The position numbers and the translations under genes are program-made. A DNA stretch of 51,622 bases from Gluconobacter oxydans (GTDB taxonomy: Bacteria > Pseudomonadota > Alphaproteobacteria > Acetobacterales > Acetobacteraceae): the NCBI RefSeq assembly GCF_006539685.1, contig NZ_BJNM01000019.1:1-51622 (forward strand), given 5' to 3'. This document shows, piece by piece, positions 15,525 through 24,207 of this stretch. Position 1 is the first letter of the stretch; each line of letters starts with the position of its first letter. Below the pieces are notes generated by a model. It had not been told where the DNA came from. It was given only the letters and a program-made list of their open reading frames with translations, and ran no database searches.

Positions 15525-16562
15525 TCAGTCTTCCGGGGTGCCGTCTGCGTCGGGCTCCGGATCCGTCATCAGGGCGTCGGAGAGGACACCGGCTTCAGCG
15601 CGGATGCGACGCTCGATTTCGGAGGCCATTTCCGGATGTTCGCGCAGGAACTGCTTGGCGTTTTCACGGCCCTGTCCGATGCGCTGGCTGTCGAAGGAGA
15701 ACCAGGCGCCGGATTTCTCGACGATGTTGCCCTTCACGCCCAGATCGAGCAGTTCGCCCATCTTGCTGATGCCTTCTCCGTACATGATGTCGAACTCGAC
15801 CTGACGGAACGGAGGCGCCATCTTGTTCTTCACGACCTTGACGCGCGTCTGGTTGCCGACAACCTCGTCTTTGTCCTTGATGGACCCGATGCGGCGGATG
15901 TCGAGGCGGATGGACGAGTAGAACTTCAGCGCGTTACCGCCAGTTGTCGTTTCCGGATTGCCGAACATCACGCCGATCTTCATGCGGATCTGGTTCAGGA
16001 AGATGACGAGCGTGTTGGAGCGCGAGACCGTTCCCGTGAGCTTGCGGAGGGCCTGGCTCATGAGACGGGCATGCAGGCCGACATGGCTGTCGCCCATGTC
16101 GCCTTCAAGCTCGGCGCGGGGAACGAGGGCAGCCACGGAGTCCACGACCAGCACGTCAACGGCGCCGGAACGGACCAGCGTGTCGGCAATTTCCAGCGCC
16201 TGTTCGCCGGCATCCGGCTGGCTCAGGAGAAGATCGTCGATGTTGACGCCAAGCTTGCGGGCATACCCCGGATCGAGTGCATGTTCCGCATCGATGAAGG
16301 CCACGGTCCCGCCCTTCTTCTGGGCTTCAGCCAGAACGTGAAGGGCGAGGGTGGTCTTGCCGGAGCTTTCCGGTCCGTAGATTTCGACGATACGGCCGCG
16401 GGGCATGCCGCCGATCCCCAGCGCGATGTCCAGCCCGATGGACCCGGTGGAAATCACATTGGTTTCCACTTTCGGGCGCTGGCCCATGCGCATGATCGAG
16501 CCTTTGCCGAAGGCACGCTCAATCTGGCTGAGTGCGCCTTCAAGCGCCTTGGTCTTGTCCAT
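15525..16562 (-). CDS. recA: Recombinase RecA
   Basis: This 345-residue protein is full-length RecA. The Walker A motif is [17 protein letters not shown], Walker B is [18 protein letters not shown], and the L2 DNA-binding loop region reads [18 protein letters not shown]. The acidic C-terminus ends in [12 protein letters not shown]. RecA coats single-stranded DNA, carries out strand exchange and triggers LexA self-cleavage. A LexA box about 100 bases upstream supports SOS control. The gene is monocistronic between its own promoter region and the shared terminator. Confidence 0.99.
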   Translation of the reverse strand: MDKTKALEGALSQIERAFGKGSIMRMGQRPKVETNVISTGSIGLDIALGIGGMPRGRIVEIYGPESSGKTTLALHVLAEAQKKGGTVAFIDAEHALDPGYARKLGVNIDDLLLSQPDAGEQALEIADTLVRSGAVDVLVVDSVAALVPRAELEGDMGDSHVGLHARLMSQALRKLTGTVSRSNTLVIFLNQIRMKIGVMFGNPETTTGGNALKFYSSIRLDIRRIGSIKDKDEVVGNQTRVKVVKNKMAPPFRQVEFDIMYGEGISKMGELLDLGVKGNIVEKSGAWFSFDSQRIGQGRENAKQFLREHPEMASEIERRIRAEAGVLSDALMTDPEPDADGTPED

Positions 16563-16663
16563 TCAATCCTCGCAATAGGTTTGGGCTGGCGTTTCCAGGA
16601 TACGATAGACCGGGCGGCCACTCTCGCAAAGAGCCGTGATTTCCGCGATTGCCGGCTTCCTGT

Positions 16664-16678
16664 GTTCGCAAAATGTTC
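16664..16678 (-). promoter_or_regulatory. LexA (SOS) box of recA, alphaproteobacterial type
   Basis: GTTC-GCAAAAT-GTTC on the plus strand (GAAC-N7-GAAC along recA) exactly matches the direct-repeat LexA site GTTC-N7-GTTC known from alphaproteobacteria. It lies 102-116 bases upstream of the recA start, so recA is very likely LexA-repressed. Promoter -35/-10 elements nearby could not be fixed. Confidence 0.8.
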
Positions 16679-16765
16679 TCGTTCAGACATATCATGCCTG
16701 ACCCCCCTGTCGCCAAGGGGTATGGTCGCTTCCAGGAAAGATTTTTTCAGGACCGGCGGCTGTGT

Positions 16766-17842
16766 CTATCGCAGGGGAGCAGAACGGCTGGCAGGGCGTT
16801 TGAGTTTCCAGACATAGGCAATGATGGCCGCGACGACCTTGAAATGCTCAGCAGGGATTTCGCTGTCGAGGGGAAGGGTGAAAAGCGCACGGGCCAGGGG
16901 CGGATTGGCCACAATCGGGATCCGGTTGTCCTGTGCGATGTCTCTGATGCGCGCCGCGACATCGTCCATGCCTTTTGCGACGATCCTGGGCGCGCCACCG
17001 CCACCTCTCTCGTAAACGAGTGCGACGGCGTAATGCGTCGGATTGGTGACGACAACGGTCGCTGTCTTGACGGCAGCCATCATGCGCTGCCTGGCCGCTT
17101 TTGCGCGCAGGGCTTTCTGGCGGCCTTTGACGTGCGGATCGCCTTCCGTGTTTTTGTACTCGTCCTTGAGGTCTTCGCGGCTCATCTTCAGTTTGGAGAT
17201 ATGCCGGAAACGCATCCAGAAAATATCAAAGCCGGCGATGACCAGTTGCGCCAGAATCATGGCAGATGCGGCCCTGAAGCCGAGATCTGTCATCATTTTC
17301 AGGAGGGGGCCGGGTTCCAGCCCGACCATCCGCGGCGCGCTCGGGATGGCACCTTTGGAAATATTCCAAAGGACCACGGCAAAAATCGCAAATTTCGCGA
17401 GGGCCTTGAACGTATCGGGAAGGGTTCCGCCACCGGCAATGCGCTTGAAACCAGCCAGAGGAGAAATCCGTTCGAATTTCGGAAGCAGGGATTCGGGATG
17501 GATGAGGAACCCTGTCTGCAGGAACCCGCCCCCCAGACAGAGCACGGCGACGGTCGCTGCCATTGGTACGGCCAGCTTCAGTCCGGCTTCAATGGCGTGG
17601 TCCGTACTGTTGAGCAGGCCCCCCTGTGCCATCGGGACCGTACCAGCATTGGCCATGAGGACCTGCATGACGTGTACAAAGTCCGTCACCAGATATGGCA
17701 GGACCATGAAAATTCCTGCAAATCCGCCCAGAAGAGCCACGAAATTCATGGCCTCGCGGGACATGACGATCTGCCCGTCCTCACGCGCCTTCTGAAGGCG
17801 TTGTGAGGACGGGGCTTCTGTCTTGTCGTCGGAATCAGACAT
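16766..17842 (-). CDS. flhB: Flagellar export gate protein FlhB
   Basis: This 358-residue membrane protein of the flagellar type III export gate switches substrate class from rod/hook to filament. It has an N-terminal hydrophobic domain with four membrane segments and a cytoplasmic C-terminal domain with the self-cleaving NPTH motif (VVTNPTHYAVALVYERG). The N-terminal DDKTEAPSSQRLQKAREDGQ is typical of the family. It is the last gene of the minus-strand operon flgB-flgC-fliE-fliQ-fliR-flhB, three bases after fliR. Confidence 0.97.
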   Translation of the reverse strand: MSDSDDKTEAPSSQRLQKAREDGQIVMSREAMNFVALLGGFAGIFMVLPYLVTDFVHVMQVLMANAGTVPMAQGGLLNSTDHAIEAGLKLAVPMAATVAVLCLGGGFLQTGFLIHPESLLPKFERISPLAGFKRIAGGGTLPDTFKALAKFAIFAVVLWNISKGAIPSAPRMVGLEPGPLLKMMTDLGFRAASAMILAQLVIAGFDIFWMRFRHISKLKMSREDLKDEYKNTEGDPHVKGRQKALRAKAARQRMMAAVKTATVVVTNPTHYAVALVYERGGGGAPRIVAKGMDDVAARIRDIAQDNRIPIVANPPLARALFTLPLDSEIPAEHFKVVAAIIAYVWKLKRPASRSAPLR

Positions 17843-17845
17843 GCT

Positions 17846-18700
17846 TCAAAGTCCTGGAAGGGCCCGGAGGACGTCGAAAGCCTGCCCCTGCCAGATCGTA
17901 ACCATGGTGCTCAGCGTGAGGCCCAGAAGAGCGATGCCGCCAAGAAGCTGAAGAGGACTGGCGGCATTATAGATCTGCAGGGTGGGGAGCAGACGAGTCA
18001 TGATGCCGAGCATGCCCTGCCAGACAAGCGACAGGATCAGAAATGGCGCACTGAGCTCCAGCCCGAGGGCGAAGCTGCGTTCCGTGAGCTGGATGATGCC
18101 CTGCGCGGAATCGCCCAGCAGGTTCCAGTGTGCGTGAGAAGCAGCGGCAAGCAGGGCTCCTCCCGGCGGAATGATGCTGTAACTGCCGAGGATCGCGCGG
18201 ACGGGCAGGATATATGCGCCGGTCACGAGAAGCACGAGAGGCGCCAGCAGGTTCAGGAAGCGGGCAGGCGCGGAACTGCCCGAACCCAGATCGGGGTCCG
18301 GCTGAAGAACGCTCGAAATCCCCATGCAGACCGCGATGATCTGCCCGGCAATCGGGAGGGCCATGCAGATCAGACGCGCCATCCAGCCGATCAGGATCCC
18401 GGCAAAGAGCTCGACGGCGATCATGCCGCAGAGCCCCAGCGGGGCCAGTGCATCCAGATGGCCCTGCATCAGCAGGGGGGCGACGAGTGGAAGGAGCAGG
18501 ACCGTGAGGGTGATGGCGCATCCCGCACGGATCATCATGGGCATGGACTGTTCGCCAAGACCCGGCATGACCATGACGACCGCCCCGGTGCGGGAAAGGA
18601 CCAGAACAAAGGCGAGGGCCCAAACGCTCAGGGCCGGTCCACTGAGATCCAGCCTCTGTAGCGCGCTTGCTCCGCCCGGACCGGCAAGACCAGCATTCAC
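17846..18700 (-). CDS. fliR: Flagellar export gate protein FliR
   Basis: This 284-residue, very hydrophobic protein has about six membrane segments. FliR forms, with FliP and FliQ, the core pore of the flagellar export apparatus. The N-terminal region AFVLVLSRTGAVVMVMPGLG and the C-terminal GGIALLGLTLSTMVTIW are typical. It lies directly before flhB and 73 bases after fliQ; some bacteria fuse fliR and flhB, but here they are separate. Confidence 0.94.
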   Translation of the reverse strand: MNAGLAGPGGASALQRLDLSGPALSVWALAFVLVLSRTGAVVMVMPGLGEQSMPMMIRAGCAITLTVLLLPLVAPLLMQGHLDALAPLGLCGMIAVELFAGILIGWMARLICMALPIAGQIIAVCMGISSVLQPDPDLGSGSSAPARFLNLLAPLVLLVTGAYILPVRAILGSYSIIPPGGALLAAASHAHWNLLGDSAQGIIQLTERSFALGLELSAPFLILSLVWQGMLGIMTRLLPTLQIYNAASPLQLLGGIALLGLTLSTMVTIWQGQAFDVLRALPGL

Positions 18701-18773
18701 AGCAGAGCGTCTTTCAGACCGGAAAATCCGGACACAGGCATGTCAGTCAACTCCGGATCCGGAAGGCGGGGGC

Positions 18774-19046
18774 TCAGGTGGTACCGACGAGGATGAGCTG
18801 GTCGAAGAGATGTCGGGTAAAGCTGATCAGTGTCGCGGTCATGAAGGAGCCAGCCATGACCATGACGGCACCGATGGCCAGAACTTTCGGTACGAAGGAC
18901 AGCGTGGCTTCATTGAGCTGGGTGACAGCCTGTACGAGCGAAACCAGAAGACCGACCCCGAGCGCGGTCAGAAGAGCAGGAGCACTCAGCTTGAGAGCGA
19001 CGAGGAAGGTCTGCTCCAGAATGGCGCCGAGATCGATGGCCTGCAT
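18774..19046 (-). CDS. fliQ: Flagellar export gate protein FliQ
   Basis: A 90-residue protein with two long hydrophobic helices (LKLSAPALLTALGVGLLVSL and VLAIGAVMVMAGSFMTATLI), exactly the FliQ architecture. Four FliQ copies pack around FliP and FliR in the export pore. It begins two bases after the fliE stop, so it is in the same operon. Confidence 0.95.
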   Translation of the reverse strand: MQAIDLGAILEQTFLVALKLSAPALLTALGVGLLVSLVQAVTQLNEATLSFVPKVLAIGAVMVMAGSFMTATLISFTRHLFDQLILVGTT

Positions 19047-19048
19047 GG

Positions 19049-19396
19049 TCAGATCGTCATTTTCATCACGTCCTGATACGCCTGAACCATGCGGTCGCGG
19101 ATCACGGTCGTGGTCTGGAGGGCAAGCTGGGCATTGGAGACCGCAGTGACGATCTGCGTCATATCACCGCCGCCTGTCAGGCCCTGTGCGGCCTTGGTTT
19201 CGGCATCATGGCCACCGTCGATGACACTGCTGACGGACTGGGACAGGATGGATCCGAAATCTGTACCGGAACTGCTGCTGGCGGTCGTTGCGGATGACTG
19301 GATGCCGTCATCAACATTGTCCGTAACCCCCTGCAGACGGCTCTGGAGACTTTGAACGGCGTAGGCATTATGGGCCTGGGTGAGGGATGTGAGCAT
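19049..19396 (-). CDS. fliE: Flagellar hook-basal body protein FliE
   Basis: This 115-residue FliE joins the MS ring to the proximal rod. The conserved C-terminal helix is clear (MTQIVTAVSNAQLALQTTTV, then IRDRMVQAYQDVMKMTI). The N-terminal part is rich in serine and threonine and poorly conserved, as is usual. It lies five bases after flgC. Confidence 0.94.
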   Translation of the reverse strand: MLTSLTQAHNAYAVQSLQSRLQGVTDNVDDGIQSSATTASSSSGTDFGSILSQSVSSVIDGGHDAETKAAQGLTGGGDMTQIVTAVSNAQLALQTTTVIRDRMVQAYQDVMKMTI

Positions 19397-19401
19397 CTGG
19401 A

Positions 19402-19809
19402 TTACTTCAGTAGATCGAGTGTACGGGACAGCATGGTCCGGGTGCTCGATAGAGCGTTGAGGTTGGCTTCGTAGGAACGTTCGGCTTCACGCATGTCCAT
19501 CATCTCGGTCATGGAATCCACGTTGGAAACCTTGACGTAGCCGCGCTCATCAGCGGCGGGATGGGATGGGTCGTAGCGGGTGTCGAAGTCCGACATGTCC
19601 TGTCCGACATTCTGGACATCCACGGTCGAGGCGCCCGTTTCGTCGTCTACATGTTCGGCGAAGGTAATGGTCTTGCGACGATAGGGATCCGCGCCGGGCT
19701 GGGAGCCGGTCGTATCCTGATTGGCGAGGTTTTCCGCGACGATGCGCAGGCGCTGGGCCTGTGCGTCCATGCCGCTTGCGGAAATGCCGATGGTGGTGGA
19801 CAGGTTCAT
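19402..19809 (-). CDS. flgC: Flagellar proximal rod protein FlgC
   Basis: This 135-residue rod protein shows the N-terminal rod motif SASGMDAQAQRLRIVAENLA with an N-x-x-N-x-x-T-T pattern, a PYRR segment, and the C-terminal MMDMREAERSYEANLNAL of the axial family. It is exported through the gate whose FliQ, FliR and FlhB parts are encoded downstream in the operon. Confidence 0.96.
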   Translation of the reverse strand: MNLSTTIGISASGMDAQAQRLRIVAENLANQDTTGSQPGADPYRRKTITFAEHVDDETGASTVDVQNVGQDMSDFDTRYDPSHPAADERGYVKVSNVDSMTEMMDMREAERSYEANLNALSSTRTMLSRTLDLLK

Positions 19810-19821
19810 CCGTCAGGCTCC

Positions 19822-20232
19822 TTACTTGCCGAGCGCCGTCTGGAACATGCTCAGGTATTTCGAATAGACGTTTACGGCGAGATGCTGCTGGTCGTTCACG
19901 TCCGCGACCTGTTCCATCTGCTGGTCCAGGGAAACCTGGTTACCGTCCAGGGACTGTTCGGATGTGGTCTCGATGGTATGGGTGCCTGAGGCGTTGTAAC
20001 CGATATGACCGGGCTGGGTGACGGTGGGCGTGATGTCGAATTCGCTCATTGCAGCCTCGAACGGGGAGACGTCCTTGGCCTGGTAGTCTGGTGTGTCGGA
20101 ATTGGCGATGTTGCCAGCCAGCACCTGCTGGCGCGCCTGAAGCCAGTTCATGCGGTCACGGCCCAAAGAGAAAAGGTCGGTGCCGCCTGCGCTGGTTGGG
20201 TCGATGTTACGCATCGAGACAGTCTCCATCAT
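19822..20232 (-). CDS. flgB: Flagellar proximal rod protein FlgB
   Basis: This 136-residue rod protein is first in the minus-strand flagellar operon. The N-terminal NWLQARQQVLAGNIANSDTP and PDYQAKDVSPFEAAM are the FlgB family pattern, and the C-terminus ends in a helix (VYSKYLSMFQTALGK). The 108 bases before it separate it from the GIY-YIG gene; no sigma-54 or sigma-28 promoter could be seen there. Confidence 0.95.
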   Translation of the reverse strand: MMETVSMRNIDPTSAGGTDLFSLGRDRMNWLQARQQVLAGNIANSDTPDYQAKDVSPFEAAMSEFDITPTVTQPGHIGYNASGTHTIETTSEQSLDGNQVSLDQQMEQVADVNDQQHLAVNVYSKYLSMFQTALGK

Positions 20233-20340
20233 GCAGGTGCCGGAAAAATCCCGGCGAAGCGCATGATGGCGTGAAATCTTTAATAAATGGTTGCCTGAGC
20301 CGTCGATTCTGCTGCAGGAGAAGAGTGTGAGGGGGCTTCG

Positions 20341-21261
20341 TCAGGTTTCGCAGTCGTTACCGGGCGTAGAGCGATCCATAGCCTGTTCTAAGGTCCTTCC
20401 GATGCTGTCTTTCCACTTCGTCCAGCCGTTGACTGAATGTCCCAGCAGGACGGTGGCCGCAGGGCTTGGGGCTTTGAACAGTACGTCGCGGGTGAAATAA
20501 ATGCGGTCGCCTTCAATGCGGAGAAGACCTTGCTCCAGCATGACCTGTCGCTTCTGAGCATAATTAAAACTGCCAGAAACTTCAGTGCGGCCATAAGAGC
20601 CTGCCAGTACCACCAAGCCTTCTTGCGTATATTGGGCGCGTCCGTCCACGCCGGATGCGTGACAATAAAATTCGGTTGGGATGGACTGTTTCTGTGAATC
20701 CAGAACAGGTTCAGTCGTCTGAGTGACAGCGACAGGATTACGGTTGCGGATGAGGGGTTCGAAAATCGGGTACCCCAGAGTTGTCAGCAGGATATCGATT
20801 GTTTCGAAAATTTCACGACATTCTGCTTCCAGCGCGGGCAAGGTGTGGGGTCTTGTACCGCCTGTGCCATTGTCCATTTCAAAGCGCTGGGCCTGTGTGG
20901 CATGGCTGTGGGCCAGCCATTCCAGATAGTGCGCGTGTGTGACGGTCAGGCTTTGGGTGAGCGAGAAGGCGACGACGGCCCGGTTCCACCAGAGACCCTT
21001 CTTCTCGTTATGCTGTTTCAGGCGGTTTCCGAAATTTCCGGTCTGTCCGATATAGGCTTTCGGCCGTTCCGTTTCGTCGTTTTCACCGAACAGGATGTAG
21101 ATGCCGACCGAGTTGGCTTCAGGCCGCTCCAGAAATTCCTCCAGTCGCAGGCGGGGGATTTCGACAACCTGCACGATCCGGGTGGTGATGGAGGCGATCC
21201 GGATTCCTTGTGGATCGCCGGAGGGAAGAAAAATCTGGATAGTCTGGGGGTGGGCGTTCAC
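20341..21261 (-). CDS. GIY-YIG nuclease domain protein with DUF4357
   Basis: This 306-residue protein has two parts. Around residues 50-90 the GIY-YIG fold is visible (SVGIYILFGENDE, then RPKAYIGQTGNFGNRLKQH), with the catalytic arginine region following. The C-terminal ~110 residues (LVVLAGSYGRTEVSGSFN, then LLGHSVNGWTKWKDSIG) match the DUF4357 pattern often fused to such nucleases. Homologues in this architecture are uncharacterised; DNA cleavage or repair is assumed from the fold. It sits between two halves of the flagellar gene set, upstream of flgB and divergent from fliO, which is unusual. Confidence 0.8.
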   Translation of the reverse strand: MNAHPQTIQIFLPSGDPQGIRIASITTRIVQVVEIPRLRLEEFLERPEANSVGIYILFGENDETERPKAYIGQTGNFGNRLKQHNEKKGLWWNRAVVAFSLTQSLTVTHAHYLEWLAHSHATQAQRFEMDNGTGGTRPHTLPALEAECREIFETIDILLTTLGYPIFEPLIRNRNPVAVTQTTEPVLDSQKQSIPTEFYCHASGVDGRAQYTQEGLVVLAGSYGRTEVSGSFNYAQKRQVMLEQGLLRIEGDRIYFTRDVLFKAPSPAATVLLGHSVNGWTKWKDSIGRTLEQAMDRSTPGNDCET

Positions 21262-21379
21262 GACGTCTGGTCCTGCGCAGAAACATTCAGAAAAATATCT
21301 GTGACAGGGACAGGGCGCTCAGGACAGGGGGTTTCTGCTTTTTGAGCGGCATTTTCAGTAAAACTGACGGGCAATTAAG

Positions 21380-21397
21380 CGGTCGTTAACCGGTCGT
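21380..21397 (+). promoter_or_regulatory. Direct repeat upstream of fliO
   Basis: CGGTCGT occurs twice (21380-21386 and 21391-21397) with an 11-base period, about one helical turn, about 35 bases upstream of the fliO start. It could be a regulator binding site for the fliO-fliP operon. It is short and unsupported by known motifs. Confidence 0.25.
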
Positions 21398-21431
21398 GGG
21401 CATCATGTCAGGGAATGAGGATGACTGACCT

Positions 21432-21737
21432 ATGACCCTGCATGAGTGCGTGAACGCGATTGCCGCTCTGATTTTCATTATTGTGCTGATTTTCTGTGCG
21501 CGGCCACTTCTCCGTTTGCTGGAGCAGAAAAAGAGCGGGGCGCGGGACGGGCAGGCGGGGCTGTCGCTTGTGGGGCAGATGGCTTTGGACCGGACACGGC
21601 GTCTTTCGGTCGTTCGGTATGGCGCACGGGAAGTGCTGGTTCTGACGGGCGGCAGTCAGGACATCCTGATGGACTGGACAGAGCGAGACACGTTTGCTTC
21701 GGCGCTCGATGCTTCTGGCGCGGAGGACGTGGCATGA
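21432..21737 (+). CDS. fliO: Flagellar biosynthesis protein FliO
   Basis: A 101-residue protein with one N-terminal membrane helix (IAALIFIIVLIFCARPLLRL) and a small cytoplasmic domain (LSLVGQMALDRTRRLSVVRY), matching FliO. FliO assists assembly of the FliP ring. The identification is strengthened by translational coupling to fliP through an ATGA overlap. FliO is poorly conserved, so position matters more than sequence here. Confidence 0.85.
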   Translation: MTLHECVNAIAALIFIIVLIFCARPLLRLLEQKKSGARDGQAGLSLVGQMALDRTRRLSVVRYGAREVLVLTGGSQDILMDWTERDTFASALDASGAEDVA

Positions 21738-22501
21738 AGAAGGGTCTGTCCGTACTTCGGGGGCTGGTCCCGGTTTTCGTATTGCTGGCCTGTCTGGCTT
21801 TCCCGCATCTGGCGCATGCCCAGGCTGTGAGTATCGATCTGGGGCAGAATGGCGCTTCTGGTGGTGCAGGCACGACCAGTCGGCTGGTGCAGCTGACGGC
21901 ACTGATCACTGTTCTGTCGCTGGCGCCGAGCCTGCTGGTGATGATCACGGCGTTTACGCGGATCGTGATCGTCCTGTCCCTGCTCCGAAGTGCGCTGGGG
22001 GCGCAGGGGATGCCCCCCAATACGGTTCTGATCGGGCTGGCGCTCTTTCTGACGCTGTTTGTGATGCAGCCGACGCTTCAGAAATCCTGGGATGCGGGGA
22101 TCGAACCGCTGATGGCCGGGCGTGTCGGGGAAATGGAAGGTCTGACGGCCGCGGCCCAGCCGTTCCATGATTTCATGGCGGTGACGGCACGTCCTGCGGA
22201 TGTGGCGACGTTCCTGAACATCGCGCATGAGAAGCCGCCCGCGAAGATCGGGGATACGCCGTGGCGCGTGTTGGTTCCGGCCTTCATGATCGGAGAACTG
22301 CGTCGCGGTTTTGAGATGGGATTTCTGCTCTATCTGCCGTTTCTGGTCATCGATCTGGTGGTGTCCAGCGTGTTGATGAGCCTTGGCATGATGATGCTGC
22401 CACCCAGTACCGTGTCCCTGCCGTTCAAGCTGATCTTTTTCGTTGTGGTGGACGGCTGGTCATTGGTGGCGGGAAGTCTGGTGCGAAGTTTCACCGGGTA
22501 G
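21734..22501 (+). CDS. fliP: Flagellar export gate protein FliP
   Basis: This 255-residue protein starts at the ATG overlapping the fliO stop. It has a cleavable signal peptide (VFVLLACLAFPHLAHA) and the FliP signatures FTRIVIVLSLLRSALGAQGMP and VLVPAFMIGELRRGFEMGF. FliP forms a ring with FliQ and FliR in the export gate; those partners are encoded on the opposite strand 3 kb away. It ends just before a bidirectional terminator. Confidence 0.97.
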   Translation: MKKGLSVLRGLVPVFVLLACLAFPHLAHAQAVSIDLGQNGASGGAGTTSRLVQLTALITVLSLAPSLLVMITAFTRIVIVLSLLRSALGAQGMPPNTVLIGLALFLTLFVMQPTLQKSWDAGIEPLMAGRVGEMEGLTAAAQPFHDFMAVTARPADVATFLNIAHEKPPAKIGDTPWRVLVPAFMIGELRRGFEMGFLLYLPFLVIDLVVSSVLMSLGMMMLPPSTVSLPFKLIFFVVVDGWSLVAGSLVRSFTG

Positions 22502-22515
22502 GGGCCGGGGTCAGG

Positions 22516-22554
22516 AAAAAGCCCCGCCGGTCAGGAGATCGGCGGGGTTTTTTT
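22516..22554. terminator. Bidirectional intrinsic terminator
   Basis: AAAAA, then CCCCGCCG (22522-22529) pairing with CGGCGGGG (22540-22547), then a run of seven T. It lies between the ends of fliP (plus) and the GGT-like gene (minus) and can serve both. Confidence 0.9.
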
Positions 22555-22556
22555 CG

Positions 22557-23975
22557 TCAATTCCTGCTGTCGTTCGTCGTACCGGCGGCGAGGCCAGCGG
22601 CGCGGGGGTCTGTGGAGCCGCGGCACGAATCGTTGCCGTGGCAGAGGATGGCGTTGATGCGACCAGCCCCTTCATGCGGGATCGGGGTTTCATGTGTGGC
22701 AGCGCGGGCAGCGTCTCCAACGGCATCGGCGGCTTCGTTCTGGCCGGAGGCCGCAATGACGGCGCGCAGGTTGCGCTGGTCACGCAGGACAGCGGCGGAG
22801 AGCAGCGGCTGGGGTGTACGGGCGGGAGATGCGCCGAGCACGACGCCGGTGCTGCCCGCGATACGGCCGGTTCCGAACAGGTTGTTGTCACTCAGGACGC
22901 AGGCCACGGCCATGCCGGAATGGTCGGTCACGACAAAGGACGTCGAAGCCGGAAGGGCCGGAAGGGAGCCGCCACCGGAACGGCCGCTGTTGAGGGCTGC
23001 CTGAGCGGCGGCGAGCGATGTGTTTCCGGAGGCGCGCCATGCAGCGACAGTGCCCTGAGCGGAGACGCCCGTCGTGTAGCGGACGGCAGCTCCAAGGCCA
23101 CCATCGGCTGGCGGGGCCAGGAAGGAGGCATCCACACCGCCCTGTCGCGTCGTCAGGGCTTCTGTCTGGAGGGGAAGGGTCTGGCGCATGTCGTCATCAT
23201 TCAGGCCACCCCCGGCTTTCTGGGCTGCGGTCACGTAGACGTCAGCCAGAGCCCCGTTATAGAGGTCGCCGACGCCGGCAACCCGGATGCGCTCCAGGAA
23301 GCCTGCGAGGCGCGGCTGGGCCAGGCTGTCACCGGCCACGAGAGTGGAGGCGTCGCCGCGGCCGAAGATGGCGCGGGCACCGTCATCGGCCAGAAGGGCC
23401 GGACGCACGGCGGCCAGATCGGCTGCCAGCGTGCGGCTGACAGTGATGCCCGTGCTGGCGAGATTGAGGGCCGGGGCGATCAGATCATTGAAATCGACCG
23501 TGCCGTAATGGAGCTGCATCAGATACAGGCCACGGAAGTCGGCCGGTGTGGCTGCCGGACGATCGGCGCCCTTGCTGGTGCCGGCGCGGGTCTGGAACGT
23601 GATGGACTGTGCCACTTCGCCCGGCCGGCTGACGAGGCAGGCACCACCGCCGCCGAAAGACGCACGGGACGGCAGGGTGACGCCGAGCGCCAGGGCCGTC
23701 GCGGTGGCGGCATCGGCTGCGTTGCCGCCACGGGCCAGCACGTCATGGCCGACCAGGGCAGCCTGCGGTTCGTCAGCGACGACCGTGCCGATGCTGCCGC
23801 CTGCGGGAGCGGATGTTTCGCTGATGCCGACGAGATGGGAGCCCGGGATCCACGAGCAGGCGCCCAGCAGAAGGCCCGAGGCGACCGACGCCATCAGTGA
23901 GGCGGGCAGGCGGGAAGAGACGCGACGGGCCTGTGTGGCGTCCGGGGTGGAAATCTGGTGCTGTCGATGCGCCAC
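22557..23975 (-). CDS. Gamma-glutamyltranspeptidase-like lipoprotein, divergent
   Basis: Starting at the GTG at 23975 (GGAG ribosome site 9 bases before) it is 472 residues; an ATG at 23894 is an alternative. Either way it is a lipoprotein (GLLLGAC lipobox). Ntn-hydrolase features of the GGT family are visible: GGNAADAATATALALGVTLP, SFGGGGACLVSR, and near the C-terminal third PASTSFVVTDHSGMAVACVL, which aligns with the TTHxSVVD autocleavage site. The FREMAP-like arginine motif that holds the gamma-glutamyl group is replaced by FQTRAG, and the TTH is changed. It may process a different gamma-linked peptide or be inactive. Its place in the envelope is inferred from the lipobox. Confidence 0.75.
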   Translation of the reverse strand: MAHRQHQISTPDATQARRVSSRLPASLMASVASGLLLGACSWIPGSHLVGISETSAPAGGSIGTVVADEPQAALVGHDVLARGGNAADAATATALALGVTLPSRASFGGGGACLVSRPGEVAQSITFQTRAGTSKGADRPAATPADFRGLYLMQLHYGTVDFNDLIAPALNLASTGITVSRTLAADLAAVRPALLADDGARAIFGRGDASTLVAGDSLAQPRLAGFLERIRVAGVGDLYNGALADVYVTAAQKAGGGLNDDDMRQTLPLQTEALTTRQGGVDASFLAPPADGGLGAAVRYTTGVSAQGTVAAWRASGNTSLAAAQAALNSGRSGGGSLPALPASTSFVVTDHSGMAVACVLSDNNLFGTGRIAGSTGVVLGASPARTPQPLLSAAVLRDQRNLRAVIAASGQNEAADAVGDAARAATHETPIPHEGAGRINAILCHGNDSCRGSTDPRAAGLAAGTTNDSRN

Positions 23976-24207
23976 CTGGCGTTTCTCCAATGTCTGGTCA
24001 CGACTGTCCGGCCTCGTGGCCTTCGCGGATGGCGGGCGCGGGCAGACGGGTCTGCGCCGTGGGTCCTGGTCCGGTTGTTGTTCCCTCATAACGGGAATCT
24101 GTTGTTTGTGGGAGAGGCGAGTTGGTGTCTTCTCTTTGCCACAGACCTTCTTTATGCCGTATGGACCTGATGTCCTGTGTTTCCTTCAGCTGATCCGGAG
24201 CTTTCCG

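Noticed and set aside
16681-16684. A third GTTC next to the SOS box
   Set aside because: The spacing (2 bases) does not fit a second GTTC-N7-GTTC site; only 16664-16678 fits.
15636-16817. 393-residue open frame on the plus strand
   Set aside because: Antisense to recA and its upstream region; no motif and it would bury the SOS box.
22443-23900. 485-residue open frame on the plus strand
   Set aside because: Antisense to the GGT-like gene; Gly/Arg-rich and crosses a strong terminator.
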